NCBI RefSeq assembly: GCF_040730185.1
Contig: NZ_CP160402.1
Location: 4,030,001-4,094,000, forward strand
Reading direction: 5' to 3'
DNA: 64,000 nt
Origin: Streptomyces sp. Je 1-332
GTDB taxonomy: Bacteria; Actinomycetota; Actinomycetes; Streptomycetales; Streptomycetaceae
A program made the position numbers and the translations under genes. Shown in pieces: positions 35,624-42,739 of this stretch. Positions within the stretch are counted from its first letter, which is position 1. The number at the start of each line of letters is the position of its first letter. The notes beneath the pieces are model-generated. The model saw only the letters and a list, made by a program, of their open reading frames with translations, did not search any database and was not told the origin of the DNA.

Positions 35624-37198
35624 GTCGCCCACGGAGACCAGTTCCTCCACGGAGTCGTGGCGGATGCGTCCTGCCGGGATACCGACGTCCCGCAGCGCGT
35701 CCACCCCACTGCGGATCATGCCGGGCGGGCCCGAGAGATAGGCGTCGTACTCGTTCCAGGGGCCGTACTCGCGCACGGCGTCCGGGAATTGAGCGTGGCC
35801 GTCGACGACCGGGCGGACCGAGAGCCAGGGGTGGGACTGCTGGAGCCGCAGCATCGTGTCGATGTCGTACAGGTCGTGGTCGGTGCGGGCGCCGTAGAAG
35901 ACCTCGACCGGCCGCCGTTCGCCGTGCTCGGCCACGTCCTCGACGAGCGCCTTGATCGGGGCTATTCCGGTGCCACCGCCCAGACAGAGCAAGCCGCTGT
36001 CGGTGGTGTGGTCGACGGTCATCGAACCGGCGGGCGCGCCGAGGCGCAGGACGTCACCGGGGCGTGCGTGATGCACCAGCGCGTTGGAGACCCAGCCCGC
36101 GGGGACGGCCTTCACGTGGAACGAGAGCAGCCCGTCGGAGCGCGGCGCCGACGCGAACGAGTAGTGCCGCCAGATCCGCGGCCACCAGGGCGTCTCCAGG
36201 CTCGTGTACTGGCCTGCCAGGAAGGGGTAGGGCTGGTCGGGGCGGACGGTGACAACAGCGATGTCGGGCGTCCTGAGGTCGTGCGAGACCACCTCGGCGA
36301 ACCACCAGGCCGGGGCACGCAGTTCATCGGCGGCAGCCGCGTCGATCATGATCTGGGAGATCGTCGTGTACGTCCGGACCCAGGCGGCCTCGGTCTCCTC
36401 GTCCCAGATCGCGCTCGCGTAGCGGCTGAGCGAGCCGATCAGGCACTCGCCGACGGCCGGGTAGTGCTCGGGCCGGGTGCCGTACTTGCGGTGTCCGCGG
36501 CCGAGGTTCTTCAGATACGCGGCGAGCACGTCGGCGTGGTCGATGTGCTCGGCCGCGGTCAGCAGCGCCTTCAGCAGCCGGTCGCGCTGGGTGTCCATCG
36601 CGGCGGGGAACAGGGGGCGCAGGTCGGGGTGCCGGGTGAAGAGCAGCGCGTAGAAATACGACGTCACCTTGTCGGAGACGGGGGCTATCTCAGCCATCGT
36701 GCGCTGGACGCGTATCGCGTCGGGGGAGCCCGAGGGGGACGACGTCCGCGGTTCCGGCATGCCCTCGGAGCGCGGCTCGGGGCGTGCTGCGGGGGCGGCG
36801 TGAGGTGCGCTCCGGGGCGCGGCCTGTGACGCGTGCTGGTGCGGCGGGGCCTGGGGTGCGCTCTGCGGCGCGGCCTGAGCGGGCGCCGGCGATGGTGCCG
36901 GTGCTATGGCTGCTGCGGCGGCTGTCCGGCCTGCCGGTATTCGTTCCTCGGCCGCGCGTTCCGGCTCGGGCACGTGCCGTGCCTCCTGTGCGGGCGCAGC
37001 CGCGCCGGGCCTGCCCACCGGACGTATGGCCGACACCCGGCGTCCCTCGGTCACCTCGGGCTCACCGCCCTCGGGGGGTGTCGGCTGCTCGCCGCTCTCC
37101 GACGGCTTCGGCGCCTTCCGTGGGGTGAACCAGCCGCCTCCACCGCCGCTGTCGCCGGAAGTACCGTTGCCCGCCGACGTGGTGGTCGGAGCGTCCAT
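35621..37198 (-). CDS. Flavohemoprotein-like globin / FAD-NAD(P)H reductase
   Basis: A 525-residue protein. Residues about 1-160 are low-complexity (Pro, Ala, Gln, Glu), with a Gly patch and WFTPRK near residue 25. A globin domain follows from about 165 to 300, with RHPDLRPLFP and the proximal histidine in GRGHRKYGTRPEHYPAVG. Then comes an FAD domain (RHYSFASAP) and an NAD domain (GGGTGIAPIKA). Such proteins oxidise nitric oxide to nitrate. The ATG at 37198 gives MDAPTTTS; an ATG at 37219 is also possible. The long disordered N-terminus is absent from ordinary Hmp proteins. Two AATGT/ACATT palindromes upstream may be operators. Confidence 0.9.
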   Translation of the reverse strand: MDAPTTTSAGNGTSGDSGGGGGWFTPRKAPKPSESGEQPTPPEGGEPEVTEGRRVSAIRPVGRPGAAAPAQEARHVPEPERAAEERIPAGRTAAAAAIAPAPSPAPAQAAPQSAPQAPPHQHASQAAPRSAPHAAPAARPEPRSEGMPEPRTSSPSGSPDAIRVQRTMAEIAPVSDKVTSYFYALLFTRHPDLRPLFPAAMDTQRDRLLKALLTAAEHIDHADVLAAYLKNLGRGHRKYGTRPEHYPAVGECLIGSLSRYASAIWDEETEAAWVRTYTTISQIMIDAAAADELRAPAWWFAEVVSHDLRTPDIAVVTVRPDQPYPFLAGQYTSLETPWWPRIWRHYSFASAPRSDGLLSFHVKAVPAGWVSNALVHHARPGDVLRLGAPAGSMTVDHTTDSGLLCLGGGTGIAPIKALVEDVAEHGERRPVEVFYGARTDHDLYDIDTMLRLQQSHPWLSVRPVVDGHAQFPDAVREYGPWNEYDAYLSGPPGMIRSGVDALRDVGIPAGRIRHDSVEELVSVGD

Positions 37199-37592
37199 GC
37201 TGTGCCTCGCCTCGAACATCTCTCAGTCGGTCCGTGCACTTCCCTGTGGGAAGCCGCTTACTTTCCCCGCTCTGCCTCGGCAGCCAATGTGGCCACATTG
37301 AACCTCGGATTACCGGACCCTACGGACAAGTAGGTAGTAAATGTGACATTGCCCGCAGTCAGCTCACCGCAGCGTCCCACCCCTCACCGTCACGCCGGTC
37401 GCATAACGGAAAGTTCAGGTCTTCGATCTCTTCGCCCCGTTAGGCTGCGTTGACCTCCGTCCGCGCCCCCCAGAGATGCGCTGCGATACACCCGGCGCGA
37501 ACCGGACTCGACCATACCGGCAGCCGTCCGGCGCACAAGTCCCGCCGCCCTTCACCGGGAATTCAGCGACCCACGCCAGCCAATTGCCCCAA
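37199..37592. other. Gene-free region upstream of the flavohemoprotein gene
   Basis: A 394-base stretch without a convincing gene on either strand. It should hold the flavohemoprotein promoter (minus strand). Notable contents are the palindromes at 37285-37300 and 37339-37349. TTGACC at 37451-37456 has no matching -10. Confidence 0.55.
37285..37300. promoter_or_regulatory. 16-bp palindrome upstream of the flavohemoprotein gene
   Basis: CAATGTGGCCACATTG is a perfect palindrome 86 bases before the start at 37198. A related shorter site, AATGTGACATT, lies at 37339-37349. Both have AATGT/ACATT arms. The regulator is unknown. Confidence 0.5.
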
Positions 37593-38226
37593 TTACCGGG
37601 CGCCACGCACCAATTCATACGCCTTACGCAGATCACGCCCGACATAAGAGTGGGTCGCGAGCCCGACCAGCCGCTGATCCCGCATTGACAGCGACCGAAA
37701 CAGGCACCGCTCCGAACAGCTCCAGGTCCGAGAGCGAGTCGCCATAAGCGATGCAATCGGACCGCCCGACCCCGAACTCTTCACAGAGCCGGTCCGCGAT
37801 CTTCACCTTGGCCGCGGCGTTGAGAATGCCGGTCGGATTCACCGGCTCGGTGAACGGCACTGAGGGGAAACGCGACCCGTGCGCGGCATGCGCACCCCAG
37901 CCGAGCAACCGTTCCACGAAGAACGACGGCGACAGTGAGATCACCGCGCAGTAGTCGCCGCCCTCCCGGATCTCGGCCCAGGTTTCCCGGATCCCCGTCA
38001 GCCACGGCGCCCCCTCGAAGGCGGCGGTGACCTGCATGTCCGTGAGGTCCGCCCACAGGGCGTGCACCCGGGCCGCGTACTGCGGTGAGTCGATCCGCTG
38101 CGCCACGAAGTCCCGTTCCAGCTCCGCGATCTCCGCGTCGAGGCCGAGCTGGCGCGAGATCTCCACGGGAGCCGCCGTGCCGTGCAGCAGCGTTCCGTCC
38201 AGGTCGAAGAGGTGAAGGCGTGCCAT
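37593..38226 (-). pseudogene. HAD family phosphatase with a 3' frameshift
   Basis: The 5' part encodes a good SerB-like HAD enzyme: DLDGTLLHG (motif I), ISLSPSFFVERLL (motif II serine) and YGDSLSDLELFG (motif IV), ending in VSVAVNA. Then the frame goes wrong: it reads GSAAGRARDPLLCRA and stops at 37633. The missing end, DQRLVGLATHSYVGRDLRKAYEL, lies in another frame and stops at 37593. Removing one G from the run at 37679-37681 joins the two. The out-of-frame end even uses the rare TTA codon. It could be a sequencing error, a recent mutation or programmed slippage. The catalytic core is unaffected. ATG at 38226. Confidence 0.8.
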
Positions 38227-38294
38227 GTACGCCGAGGCTAGTACCCGCGGTTACTCCCGCTGTAAGACGCCTTCCGTCGCGACTCCCGGGCACC

Positions 38295-38855
38295 GTGTTT
38301 CACGTGAAACTACGCCGCCCCGCTCGCCGGGCCACCCTCGTCGTCCATGTCATCGCCGCCGCAGGCTGGCTCGGGCTCACGCTCGGCCTGCTCGCGCTTG
38401 CGTTCGCGGCCATCACCACCGATTCCGCCTCGGTCACCGAGGCCGCCGCTCGCTCCATGAAGCTCTTCGCGGACTGGCTGGTACTGCCGCTCGCGCTGCT
38501 CACCCTGCTGAGCGGCCTGCTGCTGTCCCTCGGGACTCCCTGGGGGCTCGCCAGGCATCGCTGGGTCTACACGAAGTTCTGGCTGACCCTCGCCACGACC
38601 GCCGCGTCGGCGTTCGCCCTGCGTCCGGGCATCAACGACACGGTCGCCACCGTGTCCGCCGGCGCCCCGGTGACGGATCCCACCGGCCTGATCGCCGGGC
38701 CCATCGTCTCCCTGAGCGCCTATCTCTTCATGATGGTCATCTCGGTGCTCAAGCCCTGGGGCCTGACCGGCCGTGGCCAGAAGCAACGCAACCAAAAGAA
38801 CCGTGCCTCTGCCCACAAACCGGTGGACGCCAAGGTCATGCGTCAGACAGCCTGA
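38295..38855 (+). CDS. Conserved membrane protein (DUF2269-like)
   Basis: A 186-residue protein with four hydrophobic helices (about 13-40, 55-78, 88-108 and 130-155) and a basic, Gln/Asn-rich tail. It resembles small integral membrane proteins of the DUF2269 type; the function is unknown. The start is special: the two candidate GTG codons (38295 and 38304) overlap or lie within a parS site, so the N-terminus reads MFHVKLRRPARRA. No strong ribosome site precedes them, so a leaderless start is possible. It is divergent from the HAD gene by 68 bases. The GNAT gene follows five bases after its stop. Confidence 0.8.
   Translation: MFHVKLRRPARRATLVVHVIAAAGWLGLTLGLLALAFAAITTDSASVTEAAARSMKLFADWLVLPLALLTLLSGLLLSLGTPWGLARHRWVYTKFWLTLATTAASAFALRPGINDTVATVSAGAPVTDPTGLIAGPIVSLSAYLFMMVISVLKPWGLTGRGQKQRNQKNRASAHKPVDAKVMRQTA
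38296..38311. promoter_or_regulatory. parS site over a start codon
   Basis: TGTTTCACGTGAAACT: a perfect 14-base core at 38297-38310. Both candidate GTG starts of the DUF2269-like gene overlap it. Confidence 0.93.
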
Positions 38856-38860
38856 ACCGA

Positions 38861-39730
38861 GTGTCGACACCTACCCTTTCCGCTCTGCCCATCCGCCGGC
38901 TGACCCTCCGCGATCTCAACGCCTGCGCCGACCTGTCGCAGGATCGAGGCTGGCCACGCGAGGACCACAAGTGGGGGCTACTGCTCTCGGCCGGTACGGG
39001 CTACGGCATCGACGACCCGGACGGCAACGGCCTCATCGCCGCCTGCGTGGTGACCGAGTACGGCCCGTATGAAAGCCCCGGCCTCGGAGCGATCGGAATG
39101 GTCCTCGTCGCTGAGCGGCACACCCGCCAGGGCCTGGGCCGCCGCCTCATGCACTTCGTCGTCGAGGGTGCGGGCACCACACCGCTCACCCTTCACGCGA
39201 CGCCCACCGGCCGCCCCCTCTACGAGCAGCTCGGATTCAAGACCACGGGCAGCGCCGAGATGGTCCGCGGCCGGTTCATCTCCGGTGGCACCTTGCCGGA
39301 TGTCGCCACCCGGCCCGCGACCGCGGAGGACCTGCCCGCGATCATCCGGCTCGACACCGAGGTCTTCGGCCTCGACCGTACGCACGTCCTCACCCGGCTT
39401 CCCGCCTTCGTCGACCAGCTGCGGGTCGCGGAGACGGACGGCACGATCACCGGCTACGCGGGGGCCTGGCCGAACATGGAGACCCATGTCATCGGCCCCC
39501 TGATCGCCCGGGACACGGAGACGGCGAAGGCCCTGATCGCCTCGCTCGCCGCCGGCTCGGACCGGCCGCTGCGCACAGACATCGACGTACGTCACGAAGA
39601 GCTGCTCGCCTGGGTGAAGGAGCGCGGCCTCGCGCCGATCGCCTTCAATGCCGTGATGACGTACGGCATCCCCGAGCTGCCCGGCGACTGGACCCGTCGC
39701 TTCGCGCCGCTGACGGTCGCGGCCGGCTGA
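38861..39730 (+). CDS. GNAT family N-acetyltransferase (two-domain)
   Basis: A 289-residue protein. The N-terminal half is a GNAT fold with the acetyl-CoA loop in RHTRQGLGRRLMHF near residues 84-97. Motif A continues to PLYEQLGFKTTG. The C-terminal half (from about residue 145, ATRPATAEDLPAIIRLD) is a second, weaker GNAT-like domain that ends with a family-typical YGIPELPGDWTRRFAPLT. GTG at 38861 begins five bases after the preceding stop, so it is in an operon with the membrane protein. The substrate is unknown. Confidence 0.9.
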   Translation: MSTPTLSALPIRRLTLRDLNACADLSQDRGWPREDHKWGLLLSAGTGYGIDDPDGNGLIAACVVTEYGPYESPGLGAIGMVLVAERHTRQGLGRRLMHFVVEGAGTTPLTLHATPTGRPLYEQLGFKTTGSAEMVRGRFISGGTLPDVATRPATAEDLPAIIRLDTEVFGLDRTHVLTRLPAFVDQLRVAETDGTITGYAGAWPNMETHVIGPLIARDTETAKALIASLAAGSDRPLRTDIDVRHEELLAWVKERGLAPIAFNAVMTYGIPELPGDWTRRFAPLTVAAG

Positions 39731-39739
39731 CCACACAGC

Positions 39740-39786
39740 GGCCCGCCCCCGAAGACCGGCTGGTTACCGGCACTTGGGGGCGGGCC
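39740..39786. terminator. Bidirectional terminator
   Basis: GGCCCGCCCCC (39740-39750) pairs with its complement at 39776-39786, with a smaller hairpin (ACCGGC/ACCGG) in the loop. It lies between the convergent GNAT and HbpS-like genes. Confidence 0.8.
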
Positions 39787-39842
39787 TTCGTCACGTCCTC
39801 TCGCGCGGCCTCGTACTACCTACGCACGCGGTGTCGTACGTA

Positions 39843-40268
39843 CTACGCGAGGGCCTCCACGGCCGCCGTGGCGAACCCGTGGTCCTGTTCGGGTGCTCCG
39901 CCACCGACACCGACGGAGCCGATCAGGCGGCCGTCCCGGTGGACGGGCACACCACCGGCGATGAAGAGCAGCGGCCGGTCGAGAGCGGTGGGCAGGGTGT
40001 GGAAGGGCCCGTCGGGCTTGACCAGGTCGACGAGGTCGGCGGTGGGGGCGTTGAGCTGAAGCGCCGTGTACGCCTTACGGGTGCTGGTCTCGCCGGAGAT
40101 CAGCACAGCCCGGTCGTCGCGCCGGAAGGCGAGCAGATGGCCGCCCGCGTCGAGGACGGTGACACTGACCGTGACATCGGCCGCCTCGGCCGCACGGCCG
40201 GCCGCGGTGACGAGCGCCTCGGCGTCCTGCGTGGTCAGCGGGGCGACGGCGGGGGTGGTGGTGCTCAT
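39843..40268 (-). CDS. GlcG/HbpS family protein (haem-binding-like)
   Basis: A 141-residue protein of the GlcG/HbpS (PF03928) fold. The pattern VTVLDAGGHLLAFRRDDRAVLISGETSTRKAYTAL and the terminal GRLIGSVGVGGGAPEQDHGFATAAVEAL are typical. HbpS of Streptomyces is a secreted haem-binding regulator of a two-component system, but this copy has no signal peptide and no kinase beside it. ATG at 40268 has AAGGAG upstream. It follows an MFS gene by 67 bases in the same direction; the pair is divergent from a MarR regulator. Confidence 0.88.
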   Translation of the reverse strand: MSTTTPAVAPLTTQDAEALVTAAGRAAEAADVTVSVTVLDAGGHLLAFRRDDRAVLISGETSTRKAYTALQLNAPTADLVDLVKPDGPFHTLPTALDRPLLFIAGGVPVHRDGRLIGSVGVGGGAPEQDHGFATAAVEALA

Positions 40269-40335
40269 GGGGTTTCTCCTTGTGCGGTGGTGCTGATGAG
40301 GGGGGCTGGTGGGGTCGGTGGGAGAGGTCGGCGAG

Positions 40336-41544
40336 TCAGTGGTGGACGGGCGTCGCCTGCTCGACGGGGGCCACGCCAGCGACGACCCGGCTGGGAGCGG
40401 TCGTGCGGCGCTCGAGCGTGGCCGAGACCACGGCCAGCAGGAGCGCGGAGGCCGCGAGTGCCGCGCCCACCCAGTTCGGGGCGGTATAGCCGAGGCCCGC
40501 GGAGATCACGAGGCCGCCGAGCCAGGCCGAGAGCGCGTTGCCGAGGTTGAAGGCGCCGATGTTCATGGCCGAGGCGAGCGTGGGCGCGCCGGAGGCCTGG
40601 TCCAGCACCCTCTTCTGCAGGGGCGGCACGGTGGCGAAGCCCAGCGCGCCGATCAGGGCGATGGTCACAGCTGCCGCGATCTTGTTGTGCGCGGTGAGGG
40701 TGAAGAGGGCGAGCACGACGGCCAGCGCGCTCAGCGAGATGTAGAGCAGCGGCATCAGGGCTCGGTCCGCGAACTTTCCGCCGATCAGGTTGCCCGCGAC
40801 CATGCCGAGGCCGAAGAGGACGAGAAGCCAGGTCACCGAGGAATCCGCGTATCCGGCGACGTCCGTCATCATCGGCGCGAGGTAGGTGACAGCCGCGAAG
40901 ACTCCGCCGAAGCCGAGGATCGTCATCGCCATGGCCAGCAGCACCTGGACATTGCGGAATGCGGCCAGCTCGTGGCGCAGCCTGACGCCCTCGGGCTTGG
41001 GCAGGTCGGGAACGAGCTTGGCGATACCGGCCAGACCGATGACGCCGAGCCCCGCGACGACGGCGAAGGTGATGCGCCAGCCGAGGGTCTGCCCGACGAG
41101 CGTGCCGAGGGGGACACCGACCACGTTGGCCACGGTCAGGCCCGTGAACATCATGGCGATGGCTCCGGCCTTCTTCTCCGGCGCGACCAGTTCGGCCGCG
41201 ACGACCGAGCCGATGCCGAAGAAGGCACCGTGGGCGAGCGAGGCGACGACTCGTCCCGCCAGCATGACGCCGAAGACCGGGGCCACGGCGGAGAGCAGAT
41301 TGCCCGCGATGAACAGGCCCATGAGCAGCATCAGCATCCGCTTGCGCGAGATACGGGTGCCCAGGACCGTCATCAGGGGAGCGCCGAGCACGACGCCGAG
41401 TGCGTAACCGGTCACGAGCAGACCGGCCGTGGGGATGGAGACGCCGAAGTCACCCGCGACCTCAGGGAGGAGTCCCATGATCACGAACTCTGTGGTCCCG
41501 ATTCCGAAGGCCCCGATCGCGAGGGCCAATAGCGCGAGAGGCAT
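40336..41544 (-). CDS. MFS transporter (DHA1, AraJ-like)
   Basis: A 402-residue exporter with twelve hydrophobic segments. The N-terminus MPLALLALAIGAFGIGTTEFVIMGLLPEVAGDFGVSIPTAGLLVTGYALGV is characteristic of AraJ/YdhP drug or sugar efflux proteins. The loop 2-3 motif GTRISRKRMLM and motif C (GVPLGTLVGQTLGWR) are present. ATG at 41544 has GGAAGG before it; the long upstream in-frame reading crosses the MarR gene and is not coding. The divergent MarR gene is 141 bases away and probably represses it. Confidence 0.92.
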   Translation of the reverse strand: MPLALLALAIGAFGIGTTEFVIMGLLPEVAGDFGVSIPTAGLLVTGYALGVVLGAPLMTVLGTRISRKRMLMLLMGLFIAGNLLSAVAPVFGVMLAGRVVASLAHGAFFGIGSVVAAELVAPEKKAGAIAMMFTGLTVANVVGVPLGTLVGQTLGWRITFAVVAGLGVIGLAGIAKLVPDLPKPEGVRLRHELAAFRNVQVLLAMAMTILGFGGVFAAVTYLAPMMTDVAGYADSSVTWLLVLFGLGMVAGNLIGGKFADRALMPLLYISLSALAVVLALFTLTAHNKIAAAVTIALIGALGFATVPPLQKRVLDQASGAPTLASAMNIGAFNLGNALSAWLGGLVISAGLGYTAPNWVGAALAASALLLAVVSATLERRTTAPSRVVAGVAPVEQATPVHH

Positions 41545-41563
41545 GGTTCTACCTTCCAAGGCG

Positions 41564-41635
41564 ATTGCAGGTGCGCTTAGCTGGCGTCCACAATAATTGC
41601 ATGCGCGGGTTAATTGCAAGCGCCGGATATTGCGC
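41564..41635. promoter_or_regulatory. Four direct repeats ATTGCANGCGC between MFS and MarR genes
   Basis: Copies lie at 41564-41576 (with one extra base), 41596-41606, 41613-41623 and a short one at 41629-41635. The second and third are 17 bases apart. On the minus strand TTGCAA (41615-41620) and TATTGT or TTATTG 17-18 bases later form a good promoter for the MFS gene, covered by the repeats. The MarR protein is the likely ligand. Confidence 0.6.
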
Positions 41636-41685
41636 TGGTGGCCTATCCTGGTTCTCAGCAGCTCCGGGACGGAGGAACAAGAGCC

Positions 41686-42144
41686 ATGACAGCGACAGAC
41701 CCCGCACTGACAGCCCTTGCGCAGGGCTGGTGCGCGCTCTCCCTGCTCCACGGGAAGATCGAGACCCACATCGAGCGCGCCCTGCAGGCACACCACGACC
41801 TGAGCGTGCGCGAGTACTCCCTGCTGGATGTCCTCAGCCGCCAGCACGACGGGGAGGGTGGCCATCTGCAGATGAAGCAGGTCGCCGACGCCGTCGTACT
41901 CAGCCAGAGCGCCACCACGCGCCTGGTCACCCGGCTCGAGGACCGCGGGCTCCTGTCCCGCTACCTGTGCCCGACCGACCGCCGGGGCATCTATACGGAC
42001 GTCAGCGACTCGGGCGCCGCACTCCTCGCCGAGGCACGCCCCACCAATGACGCCGCGCTGCGCGAGGCGCTCGACGAGGCGGCGCTGAACCCGGAGCTGG
42101 CGCCGCTGGTCAGGGCCGTGGAAGCGGTCCGGGTACCGGCGTAG
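41686..42144 (+). CDS. MarR family transcriptional regulator
   Basis: A 152-residue winged-helix repressor. The core REYSLLDVLSRQHDGEGGHLQMKQVADAVVLSQSATTRLVTRLEDRGLLSRYLCPTDRRGIYTDVSDSG covers the recognition helix and wing. ATG at 41686 has GGAGG ten bases before. It is divergent from the MFS/HbpS-like pair, with repeat sites in between, so it probably controls both sides. Inducers are usually phenolic or other aromatic compounds; none can be named. Confidence 0.93.
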   Translation: MTATDPALTALAQGWCALSLLHGKIETHIERALQAHHDLSVREYSLLDVLSRQHDGEGGHLQMKQVADAVVLSQSATTRLVTRLEDRGLLSRYLCPTDRRGIYTDVSDSGAALLAEARPTNDAALREALDEAALNPELAPLVRAVEAVRVPA

Positions 42145-42207
42145 GCCCTCTGTGGGTCGAGTGACCTGCCCTGCCTGAACGGCGATCGCCTGCATAGGCT
42201 GCGTCTC

Positions 42208-42660
42208 ATGGGAGATCTTGAGATACGCCCGGCGGTCGCCGACGACATCCCCGCCATCGTGGAGATGCTCGCCGACGACCCCCTGGGCAGCACACGCGAG
42301 TCACCGGACGACCTCACTCCGTACCTCGCCGCGCTCGAACGCCTCGACGCGGACCCGAACCAGCAACAGGTCGTCGCCGTGCGCGAGGGACGCGTCATCG
42401 GCACACTGCAGCTCACGATCGTTCCGGGCCTGTCCCGGAAGGGAGCGCTTCGGTCGATCATCGAGGGTGTACGCGTCCACGCCGACGAGCGCGGCAGTGG
42501 TCTCGGCACCCGCTTCATCGAGTGGGCCGTCGATGAGTCCCGGCGCCAGGGCTGCCAGTTGGTGCAGCTGACCTCCGACGCCACCCGCACCGATGCCCGC
42601 CGCTTCTACGAGCGGCTCGGGTTCACGGCATCGCACGTGGGCTTCAAGCTTCAGCTCTGA
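42208..42660 (+). CDS. GNAT family N-acetyltransferase
   Basis: A 150-residue acetyltransferase. The acetyl-CoA loop is in ADERGSGLGTRFIEWAVDESRRQG near residues 92-115, and the last motif in ARRFYERLGFTASHVGFKL. Such proteins acetylate amines of amino acids, antibiotics or proteins. ATG at 42208 lies 63 bases after the MarR gene. A parS-centred palindrome directly follows its stop. Confidence 0.92.
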   Translation: MGDLEIRPAVADDIPAIVEMLADDPLGSTRESPDDLTPYLAALERLDADPNQQQVVAVREGRVIGTLQLTIVPGLSRKGALRSIIEGVRVHADERGSGLGTRFIEWAVDESRRQGCQLVQLTSDATRTDARRFYERLGFTASHVGFKLQL

Positions 42661-42681
42661 CGCCACCGTCGAAGCGTCATA

Positions 42682-42725
42682 CCGCTTGGGCGTTGTGTTT
42701 CACGTGAAACACGACGCCCAAGCGG
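42682..42725. terminator. 44-bp palindrome: terminator-like hairpin centred on parS
   Basis: Arms of 22 bases (42682-42703 and 42704-42725) pair along their whole length with one T-G mismatch, which is a wobble pair in RNA. The centre is the parS site 42696-42711. It lies between the stops of the convergent GNAT and serine hydrolase genes. Confidence 0.85.
42696..42711. promoter_or_regulatory. parS site
   Basis: TGTTTCACGTGAAACA, a perfect parS consensus for ParB, at the exact centre of the palindrome 42682-42725. Confidence 0.96.
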
Positions 42726-42739
42726 GCTCACACGAGGTC

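Noticed and set aside
36107..36124. CTTCACGTGGAAC inside the flavohemoprotein gene as a parS
   Set aside because: It differs from parS at several positions in both arms and lies in coding DNA.
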